Made by a program: the position numbers and the translations under genes
Source of the DNA: Glebionis coronaria
Taxonomy: Eukaryota > Streptophyta > Magnoliopsida > Asterales > Asteraceae
Direction of reading: 5' to 3'
NCBI GenBank assembly: GCA_025667525.1
Contig: CM046875.1
Span: 289,930,140-289,994,139, forward strand
Length of the DNA stretch: 64,000 nucleotides
The notes under the pieces: generated by a model
What the model saw: only the letters and a program-made list of their open reading frames with translations
What the model was told of the DNA's origin: nothing
The model's database searches: none
In this document: positions 53,922-64,000 of the stretch, piece after piece
Position numbering within the stretch: position 1 is the first letter of the stretch
Layout of the letters: each line of letters starts with the position of its first letter

Positions 53922-54625
53922 TTGCTGCGGTGTGAACTCTTTCCTTGCATTGCACACCTTTTTAGCCGTACTTCTCTTTCATATAAATTACAGAGAGTAG
54001 ATTCGTTCAATATCCAAAGCACTGAGACTCGGTTGACAAGCTCATTGGCAAGACCGGAGGGGCTAGGTCGGAAATCAGGGTGGTTGCACGTTGCTTTGTA
54101 TTTCAAGCAGTGTGCGGCCTCTTTGCAGAAGGCCTATGCTGGCGATAAGGTGAAACCCGAATTGCTACCAGTGCCAGTCTCTCTCATTAGGAGCGGTTAC
54201 CCTCGTCTCATCCCATCTTTCCATATAAGATTGAGATTACAGAAGCTGATCTTTTTGTGCAATTCTATTTGTCGTTCTTCTCCTTGTCTAAGATTATTGT
54301 CTTAGCCAAGCGAGTCCGAAAATCGACTTTGACATCCATTATCAGTCCTGTTGATGATATCGAAGCCGTGACAGAGGTGGTCTCGGACATGAAAGGGTGT
54401 CTGAAGGATCTAATTTTGCGGTATGTACCGCGGGTCAGGGATATTCCGTTGTACCAAGGGATGTCTTTTGATCCAACTTGGAAGGCTCTCCCTACGCATC
54501 GTTTGACGAGAGAGGTGTTGCAGAAGCGGGCCAAACAACCAAAGTCGAAGGTTGTAGCCTTGCTTCACTTGAAAGAAAAGAAACTGATAGATTGGCACTC
54601 CCCAGAGATCAAACATTTTAATTAG
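53922..54625 (+). pseudogene. Mitovirus-like RNA polymerase fragment, frameshifted
   Basis: Two overlapping frames (53922-54305 and 54257-54625) carry parts of the N-terminal half of a mitovirus-type RNA-dependent RNA polymerase. The recognisable stretch starts at about 54045 with KSGWLHVALYFKQCA and continues to SGYPRLIPSFH. After a frame change at about 54225-54250 it resumes with YLSFFSLSKII. The catalytic core with its GDD motif is absent. Plant mitochondrial genomes are known to hold such non-expressed mitovirus remnants. The first 40 codons of the first frame look unrelated. The identification rests on pattern recognition, without alignment. Confidence 0.7.
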
Positions 54626-54739
54626 ATGAAGAGGTCTTTCTTGATCCATGAGAGGTAAAGATTGAGACAGGTTGTCAGAGTCATTTCTATTGCTGCCTAA
54701 GAGCCCTACTTAAGATATTGCTTGAAAGGCGTTGGTTGA

Positions 54740-54952
54740 GTGACTGCACTCGCCCCTTTGAAGATGGCCCATCCCATATTCCCTACTTCGCCCGTTGTCA
54801 CTTTTGCTGCCCAAGGATCGGCCTTGGAGAGCCTTTTTGGTGCATCTAAGACTGATAAGAGTGATGTGAAAGAATGGCACACTCATTTCTCTTCTGGCTT
54901 TCCTTTTATGGATAGAAAGAATATCTCCTTAGGAGAGTCTTTTATGAGTTGA
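54740..54952 (+). CDS. Small unknown ORF (70 codons)
   Basis: A frame downstream of the polymerase remnant, rich in S, F and T. No motif, membrane segment or start signal is recognised; it may be chance. Confidence 0.2.
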   Translation: MTALAPLKMAHPIFPTSPVVTFAAQGSALESLFGASKTDKSDVKEWHTHFSSGFPFMDRKNISLGESFMS

Positions 54953-57593
54953 CTGTAACCCGAAGGCTTCTCGATCTAGTAGGTAAGAAAGAAGATCTTC
55001 GTATAGTTAATGAATGAAACCGAAACCACTAGGGTAGATCTCGTCTGTGATCCCTGGGCTTGTTAATTGAGAGAGAAAGCCCTACATCAAGAGTTTTAAT
55101 AGGAAGGCCATCCCATGCCTCGCTTGTGCTTGTTTTAATACAGACTTGCCTACTTCCTTCAGCCTGTTGCCCGTAGACAGATGCCTTGAGTGCCAAACTC
55201 TATAATAAGGGTGGGGTATCCGAATCGACCTCCAACACTGATTCCGGATATCGTAATCTTGGATCCAGGTCTAGGTACTTTTTCTGATTCAGATTCTCTT
55301 AGGTACAATACTGAAGCTAAGTATAAGTAGATGAAAACAGCTTGACCAAGAGTTGTTAGAGTGGATTATTCAGCTAAGTCAGTAAAGCCGGAAAAGCCTT
55401 GCTCTAAAGGAGCTTGGGGTGAAACCCTTCTATAAAGGGGAGTTTTGTTTGGCAGATCGACTTATAGTTGCTTCGGATGTAGCATTTGATGGGGATCTTT
55501 CAGCAGCGGGAAGTTATTTGAATCTTTATTAAATAGGTGATCCGCGAACTCTTCTGCTGCTGCAGCAAGACCGAAATTTTAGGTTTGATTTGAAGTTCAT
55601 ATTTTGAGTCTTGGATGTGCTCCCAGGGGAAAGGGCTAAAATCAATCATTCCGAAGGAGTCTTACTTCCATTCCCAAGTGTTAGAGTAGAATACTTTGTA
55701 GCGCCCAAGGGAATTGGATAAGAAGAAAGTCTCTTACTTTCAAGGTTAGGAGCGGGTGAAGGATGTGATCCGGGGCCGGGGCTGGTCACAGATATAACCT
55801 ATCGCCGCTAGGGAACTACTCTCCTCTGGTATTAGCATTAGCAACCCCCGCTGAAAGAATGATGCTCATATAGATTCTATTTCGTGCTTTGCTATAACCT
55901 TCCCCGCTCATTTGACTTTTCTTTGGCCTGGTGGGCATGAAAAAGAAGACTGGACTTCCTCTTACTGTACAGGGCTTCCCCTTAGCCCTTGCTTGACTAC
56001 TTGTCTTTTTCTTTTAGGATGGAAACCCTGATCGGCGGGTGGCCTAGCTAACCCCTTTCTTCGTGCTTTTTACGAAAGATCGCTTGCCATTGAACGGATC
56101 ACAGGAAAGAACCCAGCAGATAGAATCCGGTAAAAGCCAAGACAAATATCCTTGCAGGGAATCAATCCCCTAAACTGAGGTATCCTTGGATTAGCGAACA
56201 AATTAATTCAACTCAAGTGGAGGACGTGGCTTAGCTTGTACTTTCTCATCCCAACTATTCCTGCATGGGTTGGTTGACACAGTAGAACTTCTCATCTTCT
56301 TTCATGAGATTCTCAAGAATGATCGCATAAGCCTATATCAGATTGGTATTGAAACTACTTGGTATTAAGAGAAGCAAGCTTGCTCCATAATCATGAAAAG
56401 AGGGTAGTTTAACCTATAGGTAGTGTGAATGGATCTATAATAGATGCTAAATGAAGAAAGTGAGATTCTAAGCAGTTAGCATAGCGGAAGGAGATTCCTA
56501 CTCTATGCCTGCAGTTAGTCACTGACTACTGTACCGGTAAGTACTCTCAGTCATTGGGGGGCTTTCAAAACACTCTAACCTTCAGGACAAGTAGTACTAA
56601 AGAGAAGACATAGGAAAGCTGACTACCTAGGAGCTAAGCTATAGAGAGAAGGAGGGAATGCTAACCATCACTCAAAGCAATAGAGAAGGGGCGTAGCAGA
56701 AAGGAAAGCGATCCTGACAACCAATGGCATAGCAGAGCAGGGATACCTTCCGGAAAGACTGCATTCCCAGAGAGAGATGGGATAGAGGCTGAAGCTGGGA
56801 GAAAGGGTAGTATCCAGAATCAAGAGAAGGGGCAAACCATCCGAGTTGAACTATGTCAAATTGGAGACACCTCTTTAGCTATGAGATGATTAGACTACTA
56901 GGCTCCTCGTATAACCAGCTAGGTTCATATAACTAGCCACCCTTTAGACAGAAGATTGAGGATGAGTCCGATGTTGTCCCTACTTCCTTCATCCACTCTT
57001 TGAATATCACTAGTATGCGGGGTTCTTCCTTCTACCCTGCTATCCCTGCTCTATAGAGGTAAGACAGCGAATAGAGGCTACTATATGATTGACTTGCCCT
57101 CTGCTGAGAGAGGTTATTGAACAGGCTACTCTTCGTGCTTCTCACTCCTGTAGAGAGCAGGAAGATTGATAGCTATTGAGTTACCGGTTATTTCCACTAT
57201 CAAAGTTCTCCCTAGCATTCCACTACTATTATAGCATGACTCAGACTGGTCAACGGTTGTGCTACTCCATAAAATCAGACTAGCCCCTAGCATTCAACCC
57301 TAGCATTTATGATAGCATGCCATCAATAATTATATAGAAGAGTTATGAATTAGCTATCACTTCTTTGGGACCGAGTAAGCCTACCGGGGAGCTAGTAATC
57401 CCACCATTGTGCAAGCTTTAGTCCCTGAATAAACCAGAAGCACTTCTGACTATGAGAGTGAGTCTGTTTCCTATGAGTTGTAGAACTCATCTAAGGATGA
57501 ACTGAAAACGGATAGAAAACATAGGAATTGTGGGTTTTCAGTATCCACGATCTTGCTTTAGGCCAGCAGTATTTTAGGGCGGACCACTTGGAA
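54953..57593. other. Mitochondrial intergenic stretch
   Basis: 2.6 kb with no gene or RNA I can support. Confidence 0.5.
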
Positions 57594-57782
57594 TCAAGAT
57601 TCTGAAGTCCTTCTATGTACAATAACATCATTATCCCGCTCTATCTGCAATAGAGATTTCTCATTATATACGGGGAGAGGAGAAGAATCACCTGGTCGAA
57701 TAGAAACAATTTCACCAAGAAGATCGAGTTCTTTCACCTCTACAATTCGGTAAAGCGGCTTCGCCTTCTCGCTTTTGTTCAA
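57594..57782 (-). CDS. Small unknown ORF downstream of atp6 (62 codons)
   Basis: Begins MNKSEKAKPLYRIVEV, 19 bp after the atp6 stop and on the same strand, so it could share the atp6 transcript. It is hydrophilic, with no membrane segment. I do not recognise it. Unknown ORFs co-transcribed with atp6 are a common source of cytoplasmic male sterility in plants, but nothing here shows that. Confidence 0.35.
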   Translation of the reverse strand: MNKSEKAKPLYRIVEVKELDLLGEIVSIRPGDSSPLPVYNEKSLLQIERDNDVIVHRRTSES

Positions 57783-57801
57783 TTATAAATAAATAACCAC
57801 T

Positions 57802-59029
57802 TTAATGAAGATTTATAGCATCATTCAAGTAAATACAAATTAAGATCGTAAAAACATAAGCTTGTAATATAGCTACACCTAATTCCAGACCAGTTAATTC
57901 AAGAACTATAAATAAAGGACCAAGATCCCCTATAAAAAACAAAATATCATTCATACATAGCATAGTCCAAGCGAACCCACTTAAAATCTTTACTAAACTA
58001 TGACCGGCCATCATATTAGCAAATAATCGTATTCCTAAGCTTAATACGCGAAAACAATAAGAAATTAGCTCAAGGAGTACTAAAAAGGGTGCTAACGGCA
58101 GTGGGACTCCTGCGGGTAATAAGAAGCTTAAAAAATGAAGCCCATTTCTTTGAAATCCCACTATAGTAATGCCAATAAAAAGAGAAAACGAGAGACCTAA
58201 AGTAATGAGAAAATGACTTGTAACTATGAAGCTATAAGGTATCATACCCTGAAGATTACAAAATAACAAAAAAGTAAAAGTGACCAAGATGCAAGGGAAA
58301 ACTTTTGTTTAACATTTCCGGAAAGACCCCCTATTTGTTCGTTTACCAGGTTCAGCACGAAATCATAAATAAGCTCTACCAAGGATTGCCAAGCATTTGG
58401 TACTAAGTTTCCTCCTCCTTTTTTAGTAACAAAATGAATCAGAAGTAGGACCAAACTGAGAGTTAGCAGCATAAACAAAGAGGAATTTGTGAATGAGAAA
58501 TACAAGTTTCCTATCTTCATAGGAATCAATGGGAGAATGGAAAATTGCTCTAGTGGACTGGGGGCCTCTGGGGGCACCCAATTTATCGCGGTCCTTACCG
58601 CCTCCCGGGTCACTTTGTGGACCCCCCATCCTCGGCCACTAACTGGTTGATTGAATCATGGAGAAGTCTAGCGCGAACCCATTCGGTAACAACATCGAAT
58701 CTTTCTACGGGGCACACACCCTTGTATTTCTCTAGCACTTCGCACAGCTCTTGATTTAGGGCAGCAACTATATCAACGCCGCCGGTTCCCTCCAAAAAAT
58801 CAGATACAGGCAGTAAAGGCATATCTTGAGCTTGAGGAGGCATATCTTGAGCTTGAGGAGGCAGCATATCTTGAGCTTGAGGCATATCTTGAGCTTGAGG
58901 AGGCAGCATATCTTGAGCTTGAGGCATATCTTGAGCTTGAGGAGGCAGCATATCTTGAGCTTGAGGCATATCTTGAGGGGGATTTCGAGTTGGAGACATT
59001 CTGGATTGAGAATAAAGGATTCCCCCCAT
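57802..59029 (-). pseudogene. atp6: ATP synthase F0 subunit a, two frameshifts
   Basis: Subunit a forms the proton path beside the c-ring in mitochondrial ATP synthase. The minus strand has an ATG at 59029 (MGGILYSQSRMSPT; the frame is open upstream to a TTG at 59098), a presequence with a 42-bp tandem repeat, then the conserved protein from PLEQFSILPLIP. Membrane segments include SLFMLLTLSLVLLLIHF and FIVLELTGLELGVAILQAY. The key arginine is in LSLGIRLFANMMAGH. The frame breaks twice. After STK at 58610-58613 one base seems missing, so a TGA ends the presequence frame. At the A-run 58298-58301 (T-run on the minus strand) another base seems missing. Pseudogene decay or sequencing error are both possible. 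Confidence 0.9.
58818..58976 (-). repeat. 42-bp tandem repeat in the atp6 presequence
   Basis: Units begin GCAGCATATC at 58861, 58903 and 58945 (42 bp apart), each made of two 18-24-bp sub-units encoding QAQDM(P/L)P-type repeats. The unit is a multiple of three, so the repeat keeps frame. A shorter 24-bp pair precedes it. Confidence 0.9.
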
Positions 59030-59255
59030 ACAGAAAGAGAGTCCTTCCTGTACGAGTAGTGAAGAACTAAACGAGAACTTTTGTTGGTTGTTGACCAACG
59101 GAAAGAAAGGGAAAGAAGACTAACGAAGATGATCCTGGATTGGTCACCTGAAGAAAGTTGACATTGACGGCTTACTCTTTTGCTGAGCCAAAAAAAGAGA
59201 AAGAATGTCTATGAAGAGAGATTCTCGGAGGAGCAAGCAGAGGCTCGAAAGCCGG

Positions 59256-59271
59256 AGCGCGCGAGCGCGCT
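59256..59271. other. GC-rich hairpin AGCGCGC/GCGCGCT in the atp6 leader
   Basis: A 7-bp stem around a 2-nt GA turn, between the promoter-type motif and the atp6 start. Confidence 0.6.
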
Positions 59272-59361
59272 TTCCGTTTTCTCAGTTGGCTCTCGGAAGA
59301 TATATTGACTTAGAAACGTACTCTTCTTCCGCTTTTGTTCCGCTTTTGCAGAAAATTCTCT

Positions 59362-59370
59362 TCTCTTACG
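59362..59370 (-). promoter_or_regulatory. CGTAAGAGA mitochondrial promoter motif upstream of atp6
   Basis: The minus strand reads CGTAAGAGA, matching the dicot mitochondrial consensus CRTAAGAGA, with AT-rich sequence just upstream (AATTT). It lies about 330 bp before the atp6 ATG and is the only such match I noticed. Confidence 0.6.
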
Positions 59371-59411
59371 AAATTACGAGTTGGATGAACAGATCGCTCC
59401 TAAAGGTTTAA

Positions 59412-62400
59412 TAAGACATTAGATTCTCATTCATCAATAACTAGACTTCCTGCTTCTCACATGGAAGGGCCCTGTCCGGAAGAAGAGGAAAAGGAGTTCA
59501 CCTCAAATCAAGGCAACGCGCAATCAATCCATCTATCCTGTCTGATTGAGAAAGCCATTAGGTTCCAGAGTTCCGACCTATAAAGGAGTGAAACCGCTTC
59601 CAAAGACTCAGCGATAGGGTAGGGCGTAGTGACTACTCAGATGAAACCTTCGGAGGAAGCATGGTGTTAAACGAGGTCGGTGAAGCATACCTTCCATCCA
59701 GTGCTATGTTTGTTTGCACGAGAAGGTGTGATCGTAGGAGCTCAACCTGTTGCCGGTGGTTTGAGACATAACCGCTGCTAGGGAAATCAAAGGGTTGGTC
59801 CTATCCGCTTTTAGAGTGATCGCAGACTTAAGTAGGTCCCTGAGAGTCCTCGCATCACAGCTTGCTCTCTTATACAATTCCAAAGCATTCTTTTCATAGG
59901 CTTACTAACTACTGGATACAAGATAGGGTATACTGGTTCTAAGCCTACCTTTTCTTTTTCTTACTCGCTGACAACCTTGCTTACTTTGAACTTTTTCTTA
60001 AGCTTGGCAGACTAGCTCCTAACTTCCTTGATAGAGCGATGAGCTTACTTAAATAGAGTGCTATCCTCAGTAATTACTTAAAGGAGAACCTTGCACCAGA
60101 ACGAGGCTTACTCAGACTCTTACTTCGGGGTAGCTGCTTTAGAACCTAACCTTATTTTCACTTCTAGGGTTTGCTGGTTCTAAAACCTGTCTCCCCTTTT
60201 TTTGAGGAAGTAAGGAAGTGGATAAACCTTATAACCCTGTAGGAGTAGGAGCCAGCTAATCCCTCTATCAGTCTAACCCCGCGAGCAAGGCGAAGAGTGC
60301 CCTAGGGTCCGTCCCGGGATGCTCACTACGACCTGCTGATACTCCCCCGCAGTAGGAGCGGACTGAGTCGGTACTCGTCTACGAGAGGTGCACTCGTATG
60401 CCTTTCGAGGCTTCCCCCTTGGAAATATTCTCGGCAGAACAAAACCTGTTTTTGTTGCAGAAAAAACCTGCTTTAGATCCGCTAGAACATGTAGATCTAT
60501 TAGACTACAAAGAAAGAAATTGGTAGTAAGAGAACTGTCTCTAAACCACTAAAGCACCTACAATAATAAGTAATAATCAGTCTACCTACGGTACATTGTA
60601 GAGAGACGTTCGACTCCACGCTTCCAGCTACGAAATTCAAGCAATAAGGGCCGGTGCCACCCACTATTCTAGTTAGACTAGGAAATTTCCCCCCGCCTCT
60701 GGTTAGTTAATTCTTATATAAGTATAAGCGGGTTTAAGCTTAGAAGAAAAGAAAGCACCAGGCTTAGAACGGGCATGGAACACAGGATTGGCTGCCAAGT
60801 GTGTAAGGCTAGCATTAGAACAGAGCCGGAGAAATTGATAGCGAAATGGCACCGCTAGATCGCCTAGCAAGTAAGAAATAAAAGTGGAAAGGTAGTAAAG
60901 GCGAGTGCCATCTGCTTCGGCACTAACCCTGGAAAGAGTCGGTTGCTTTATGGCTTTCTAAGGCTGTTTAAAGGTTACTGAGGTTTTGTGGGTCTATAGG
61001 TTTGGAACCCTCTTATTATTATCCTCTACCATTCCTGTTTCCGGATCAACATCTAAAACAGCTAGGTCTCGGGTCTATCTGCATGTGGCTGGGGTCCCAA
61101 CATCGGAGAAGAAGAATAGTTCTGGCAAATTATGGGATCCACTATCGCTTCTAGTCTTCTTGTGATCTACAGGTTAGCTTTCTAAGTCTCATTCAATCCA
61201 TTTCGTCTTAGGCTCAAGGGAAGGAAAGCTCGAAAACTTCCTCTCGCCAACCCAGTTCAGTAGGAATGCCCGAGCGATAGAGCGTATCAGCTACACCTTA
61301 GCATTAGTAATAGAATTTTTTCTTATACACTTGTTATTGAAGGATTGATTTTAGTTGACTTTCAGTTAGCACAAAGTGAAAATCAAAGTCTGAAGAGTGT
61401 TCGTTCCCAATCCTAGTACAAATCGGCTAGGGCTAGGTATTAGTAGTCAGAAAGAAAAGGTTGTACTAACTATTTACGGGTGCGGTGGCGTGGCTGAGCT
61501 TAAGGTTTCAACATTCTATCTTTTAGTAGTTCGAGAAAGGACGTCCCTTTGAGTCTTATAAGGATTCTAGCTCTCTTCTATTTTGCCTTCACCCTATGAG
61601 TTCAGGGTGCTTTCCTGGCTCGCCTTCACTCTCTTTAAATAAGAAAGACGGGGCTTCCTTTCCTCCTAACCAACTCGCTACAGGGTCTATGTAATTGAGT
61701 TGGTTCTGTATAAGCAGGGGTGGGGATGACGCTCGTATACCGTAACTTGTCAGTAGAGTCATTCATCCTTATCTTGGTTGCATTCTTTATCCTGGAAAGC
61801 TAGTCTAGTCTCCGCCCCCTGTCTCTGGGCAGCCTTTGATCATCCCGGTGAGCCTTCCCCTTATATATGAGAGAGGTCGTGATAGGGAAATTTCCTTATT
61901 ACCAGGAAAGATAAAATGGGCCAAATCGCCTGCTAGAGAAGAAGCTCTTAGGGAATCGATCTAGACTAGATGAGATGCCGGTACCATTAAACTAGCTGCT
62001 AGAACGAGTTCAAGAGATGAGGATCCAGGTAGTGAAGTCACCCTCGGGGGAAGAATAATTCCATTCACTTGCGAAACTGCTAAGAAGAATAGCTTTTCTC
62101 TGAATCCGCCACTCACTCTCTTTCGGGTAGGGTTAACAAGAAAGTCAAAGCAATCTCCTCAACCTAGAAAGAGAACTCCGGGATCTTCTTTTTCTTCTTA
62201 AGAACCCGAAGGCGAACTAATCCGTCTTGGTGCAGCTCCTAGTCCTGATCGATTGGCTACCGGGTGTTCACTCAAACTAAAAAGAAAAAAAAATGGAAAT
62301 AGTGAATCAAGATCTAGACTATCCTCTATCCGGAGAGATATGCCCCTATGAGCGACTATGCCGATCTTTATATGTTTTGGCCACGTGCGTTTCCGCTAAG

Positions 62401-62437
62401 AAGAAGAAGGTTTGGATCTTTAAACCTTAAGAGGATG
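59412..62437. other. Mitochondrial intergenic stretch
   Basis: 3 kb between atp6 and rps4. I see no gene, tRNA or rRNA. GC-richer parts near 60280-60420 have no recognised match. Confidence 0.5.
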
Positions 62438-63424
62438 CTATCGAATGTGCTCTTGGCGCACGTGAGGGATGTGACCTATGTTAGGTCCATAAGATAGCAC
62501 AGCTTTTGGTGTTCTATAATTCACCTCCGAATAATGAGTAGATAGGGAAGAGCTTTTTCTTTTTCTCTTCATAGAAGACTGATGGGTGGAACAAGAGGTC
62601 AAATTACTATATAAAGAAGAGTTGTAAACTATAGTACTTCTTTTTCTATTTAGGGTTTTTTCGTTCCTTCTCTTCGATAAGAATATCGATTTGAAATGAT
62701 AAAAATGCCTCTTTATTCTCTTGTGTTCAGCGAAAGAACTGCCTAAGCATACTTTTTCGGATCCAAACTTCTTTGTTCTTTCTAAGTCTTCGTCTTGCAT
62801 AGAAGAACGCAACTGTTGCAAAAACGGGTCTTTCAGTAGTAGGCGGCATCCCCTCTTAGTTTTAAGTAAGCGGAACCATTCCGTTTTGGTTCTTCTCCAC
62901 ATTCTTACCGGGCTATCCAGGAATTTTCCTATGATTTTAGAAACTGAAATTTCGATATAGAAGGATCTCCTTATTTCTGAATAGATTATAGCATCATTTT
63001 CTTTCAAAGATATGAAATCACCTTGGGAAACTTGAAAAGAAGTAATGCTGACTATTACATTATTCACACAAAGCCTTCGATGACTTATCCGCTGCCTTGC
63101 TTGAGGAAGAATTTCACTAAAATGGAGACGAACCGGAATAACCTCCGATCTTGTTTCTGGATTGAGTGGAAAAGGAATATATGAAGTTCGTTCTGTTCCT
63201 CTATGCATCTCTGTGATGGGTAAATCTCCATGAAAAAGGGGCAACTTTCGTGTAGTTTGTAATTGGATGTAACTATTCAGATTTTTTCGAGAATAAATCA
63301 TTCTCTTAATAGATCTCGTCTTATTCCTCAATCTTCGAAGAATGCGGCGTTGTATTATTGTAAGTTCCCTGTTCCAAACATTTCCTTCAAGTAGACGACA
63401 AGTTTTAAATTTGAATGAAGGCAT
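62438..63424 (-). CDS. rps4: Mitochondrial small-subunit ribosomal protein S4
   Basis: RPS4 binds 16S-type rRNA early in small-subunit assembly. The frame of 328 codons has the plant mitochondrial RPS4 core: TCRLLEGNVWNRELTIIQRR, the YIQLQTTRKL and GDLPITEMHRGT blocks, an S4 RNA-binding region (QRISHRRLCVNN...SQGDFISL, about residues 110-140), MWRRTKTEWFRLLKTKRGCRLLL, and VNYRTPKAV..YGPNIGHIPH near the end. The first five residues (MPSFK) and the last (VRQEHIR) differ from the ends I expect: normal plant forms start earlier and end later. An in-frame stop lies 33 bp upstream, so no longer start exists here. Editing sites cannot be judged. Confidence 0.9.
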   Translation of the reverse strand: MPSFKFKTCRLLEGNVWNRELTIIQRRILRRLRNKTRSIKRMIYSRKNLNSYIQLQTTRKLPLFHGDLPITEMHRGTERTSYIPFPLNPETRSEVIPVRLHFSEILPQARQRISHRRLCVNNVIVSITSFQVSQGDFISLKENDAIIYSEIRRSFYIEISVSKIIGKFLDSPVRMWRRTKTEWFRLLKTKRGCRLLLKDPFLQQLRSSMQDEDLERTKKFGSEKVCLGSSFAEHKRIKRHFYHFKSIFLSKRRNEKTLNRKRSTIVYNSSLYSNLTSCSTHQSSMKRKRKSSSLSTHYSEVNYRTPKAVLSYGPNIGHIPHVRQEHIR

Positions 63425-64000
63425 TCCTCCCTCACATGCATTTGCAACATATTCTTACTAAGACCGGTAATCCCCATAGACACGGCCATTCTCGGCATCT
63501 TCACTGTTGCCCCTCTTCTCAAAGCCCTTCGAGAGGAAGATGAATGTCAATGTGCCATTTTCTTCTTTCCCCGGGATACTATTGGCTTACTCTTCTTTTC
63601 CTTCGGCGAGGATACCTTAGTTCCAATCGTTTGAGGAAAGCCGGCATTCTTAGTTGAAAGGAAAGGACTTCTACCATGAACGGACTCTTTGCCTTGGGGA
63701 AATCACTTCCTTGGCTTACTAATGACCATTTCGAGAAGAACCTATTTGAAGTCTAATGCCACATCTGACTCAACAGCTCCTTCTTCCTCTGAGAACTCGA
63801 CTTTGATTCCTGCCTCCACTACTGGTGTGTCTTCTGTCGTTCTCAGTGCTTCCCTAGTGGCATCTTCACTCATGACAGAATCAAGCATCGAGTCTTCATC
63901 GCTGTCACAGGCTACGGCTTTGCAGTCCTACACCACTGCATCTGGTTCGTTGTCCTTTGTGAACCCGAAACCATTGTTGCCCTCTTAATAGGTTCATGGA
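63425..64000. other. Right-edge mitochondrial stretch
   Basis: A plus-strand frame at 63689-63988 (99 codons, serine- and threonine-rich, starting MPWGNHFLGLLMTIS) is open but unrecognised. The sequence leaves the window without a clear feature. Confidence 0.4.

Larger units (their letters stand above)
51811..64000. other. Plant mitochondrial DNA block (NUMT or genuine mitochondrial sequence)
   Basis: The sequence carries mitochondrial atp6 and rps4 on the minus strand and long purine/pyrimidine-mixed intergenic sequence of the plant mitochondrial kind. No LTR element is seen. It runs to the window end, so its full extent is unknown. Confidence 0.85.

Noticed and set aside
58826..59059. Plus-strand ORF with repeated LRRQHILS units
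   Set aside because: It is antisense to the atp6 presequence repeat and arises from that repeat.
60240..60420. GC-richer block that resembled an RNA gene
   Set aside because: I could not fold it into a tRNA and see no rRNA signature.

Overview
The window reads as plant DNA made of two parts. Positions 1-51810 are a nuclear-type block of nested LTR retrotransposons. Positions 51811-64000 are plant mitochondrial DNA with a frameshifted atp6, an open rps4 and a fragment of a mitovirus-like polymerase. The gag families and a downstream copia ORF at the left edge resemble elements I associate with Asteraceae; that is inference from memory of these families, not a search. A nuclear chromosome carrying a mitochondrial insertion (NUMT) fits best, because more than 50 kb of nested nuclear elements lies on one side and atp6 is broken twice. 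A mitochondrial genome that captured nuclear DNA remains possible.

Layout, left to right. Copia A (minus strand, 1-7869) has a 5' LTR, a primer-binding site, decayed gag and pol, and the start of a downstream ORF running off the window. A gene-free AT-rich stretch follows (7870-10664). An Athila-type Ty3/gypsy element (minus strand) is split into pol (10665-12286) and gag plus 5' LTR (30471 to about 34150). It was split by a second, decayed Tekay-like gypsy element (19990-30465) with LTRs of about 2.7-2.9 kb, TG...CA ends and a 5-bp target duplication. A segment of about 7.5 kb covering the junction was later duplicated in tandem, which gives three LTR copies (12287-15115, 19990-22641, 27574-30465). 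Next come a minus-strand copia gag fragment D (34200-35602), the plus-strand copia B (35818 to about 42960), an LTR-type element E with internal tandem arrays (42964-46564), and the plus-strand copia C (46565-51810). C belongs to the same family as A and is cut at the mitochondrial junction.

None of the retroelements looks autonomous. A and B both have a mutated catalytic motif in reverse transcriptase, and all carry stops or frameshifts. Several elements carry their own repeated short word: ACG(C/T)TGA at 21-bp spacing in five places in B, ACTAGAAGC in A, CGGAAT in the Athila LTR, GCTTATT at 8.86-9.65 kb, and GCGGTT/AACCGC hairpins in E. The gag-pol boundaries of A, B and C hold a 44- or 55-nt segment shaped like a tiny intron, whose removal would fuse gag and pol in frame.

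In the mitochondrial part, atp6 (minus) has a long presequence with a 42-bp tandem repeat, and a CGTAAGAGA promoter-type motif lies upstream. rps4 (minus) is open for 328 codons but its first residues and C-terminus look exchanged. The remaining mitochondrial sequence is intergenic, and I recognised no tRNA or rRNA genes in it.
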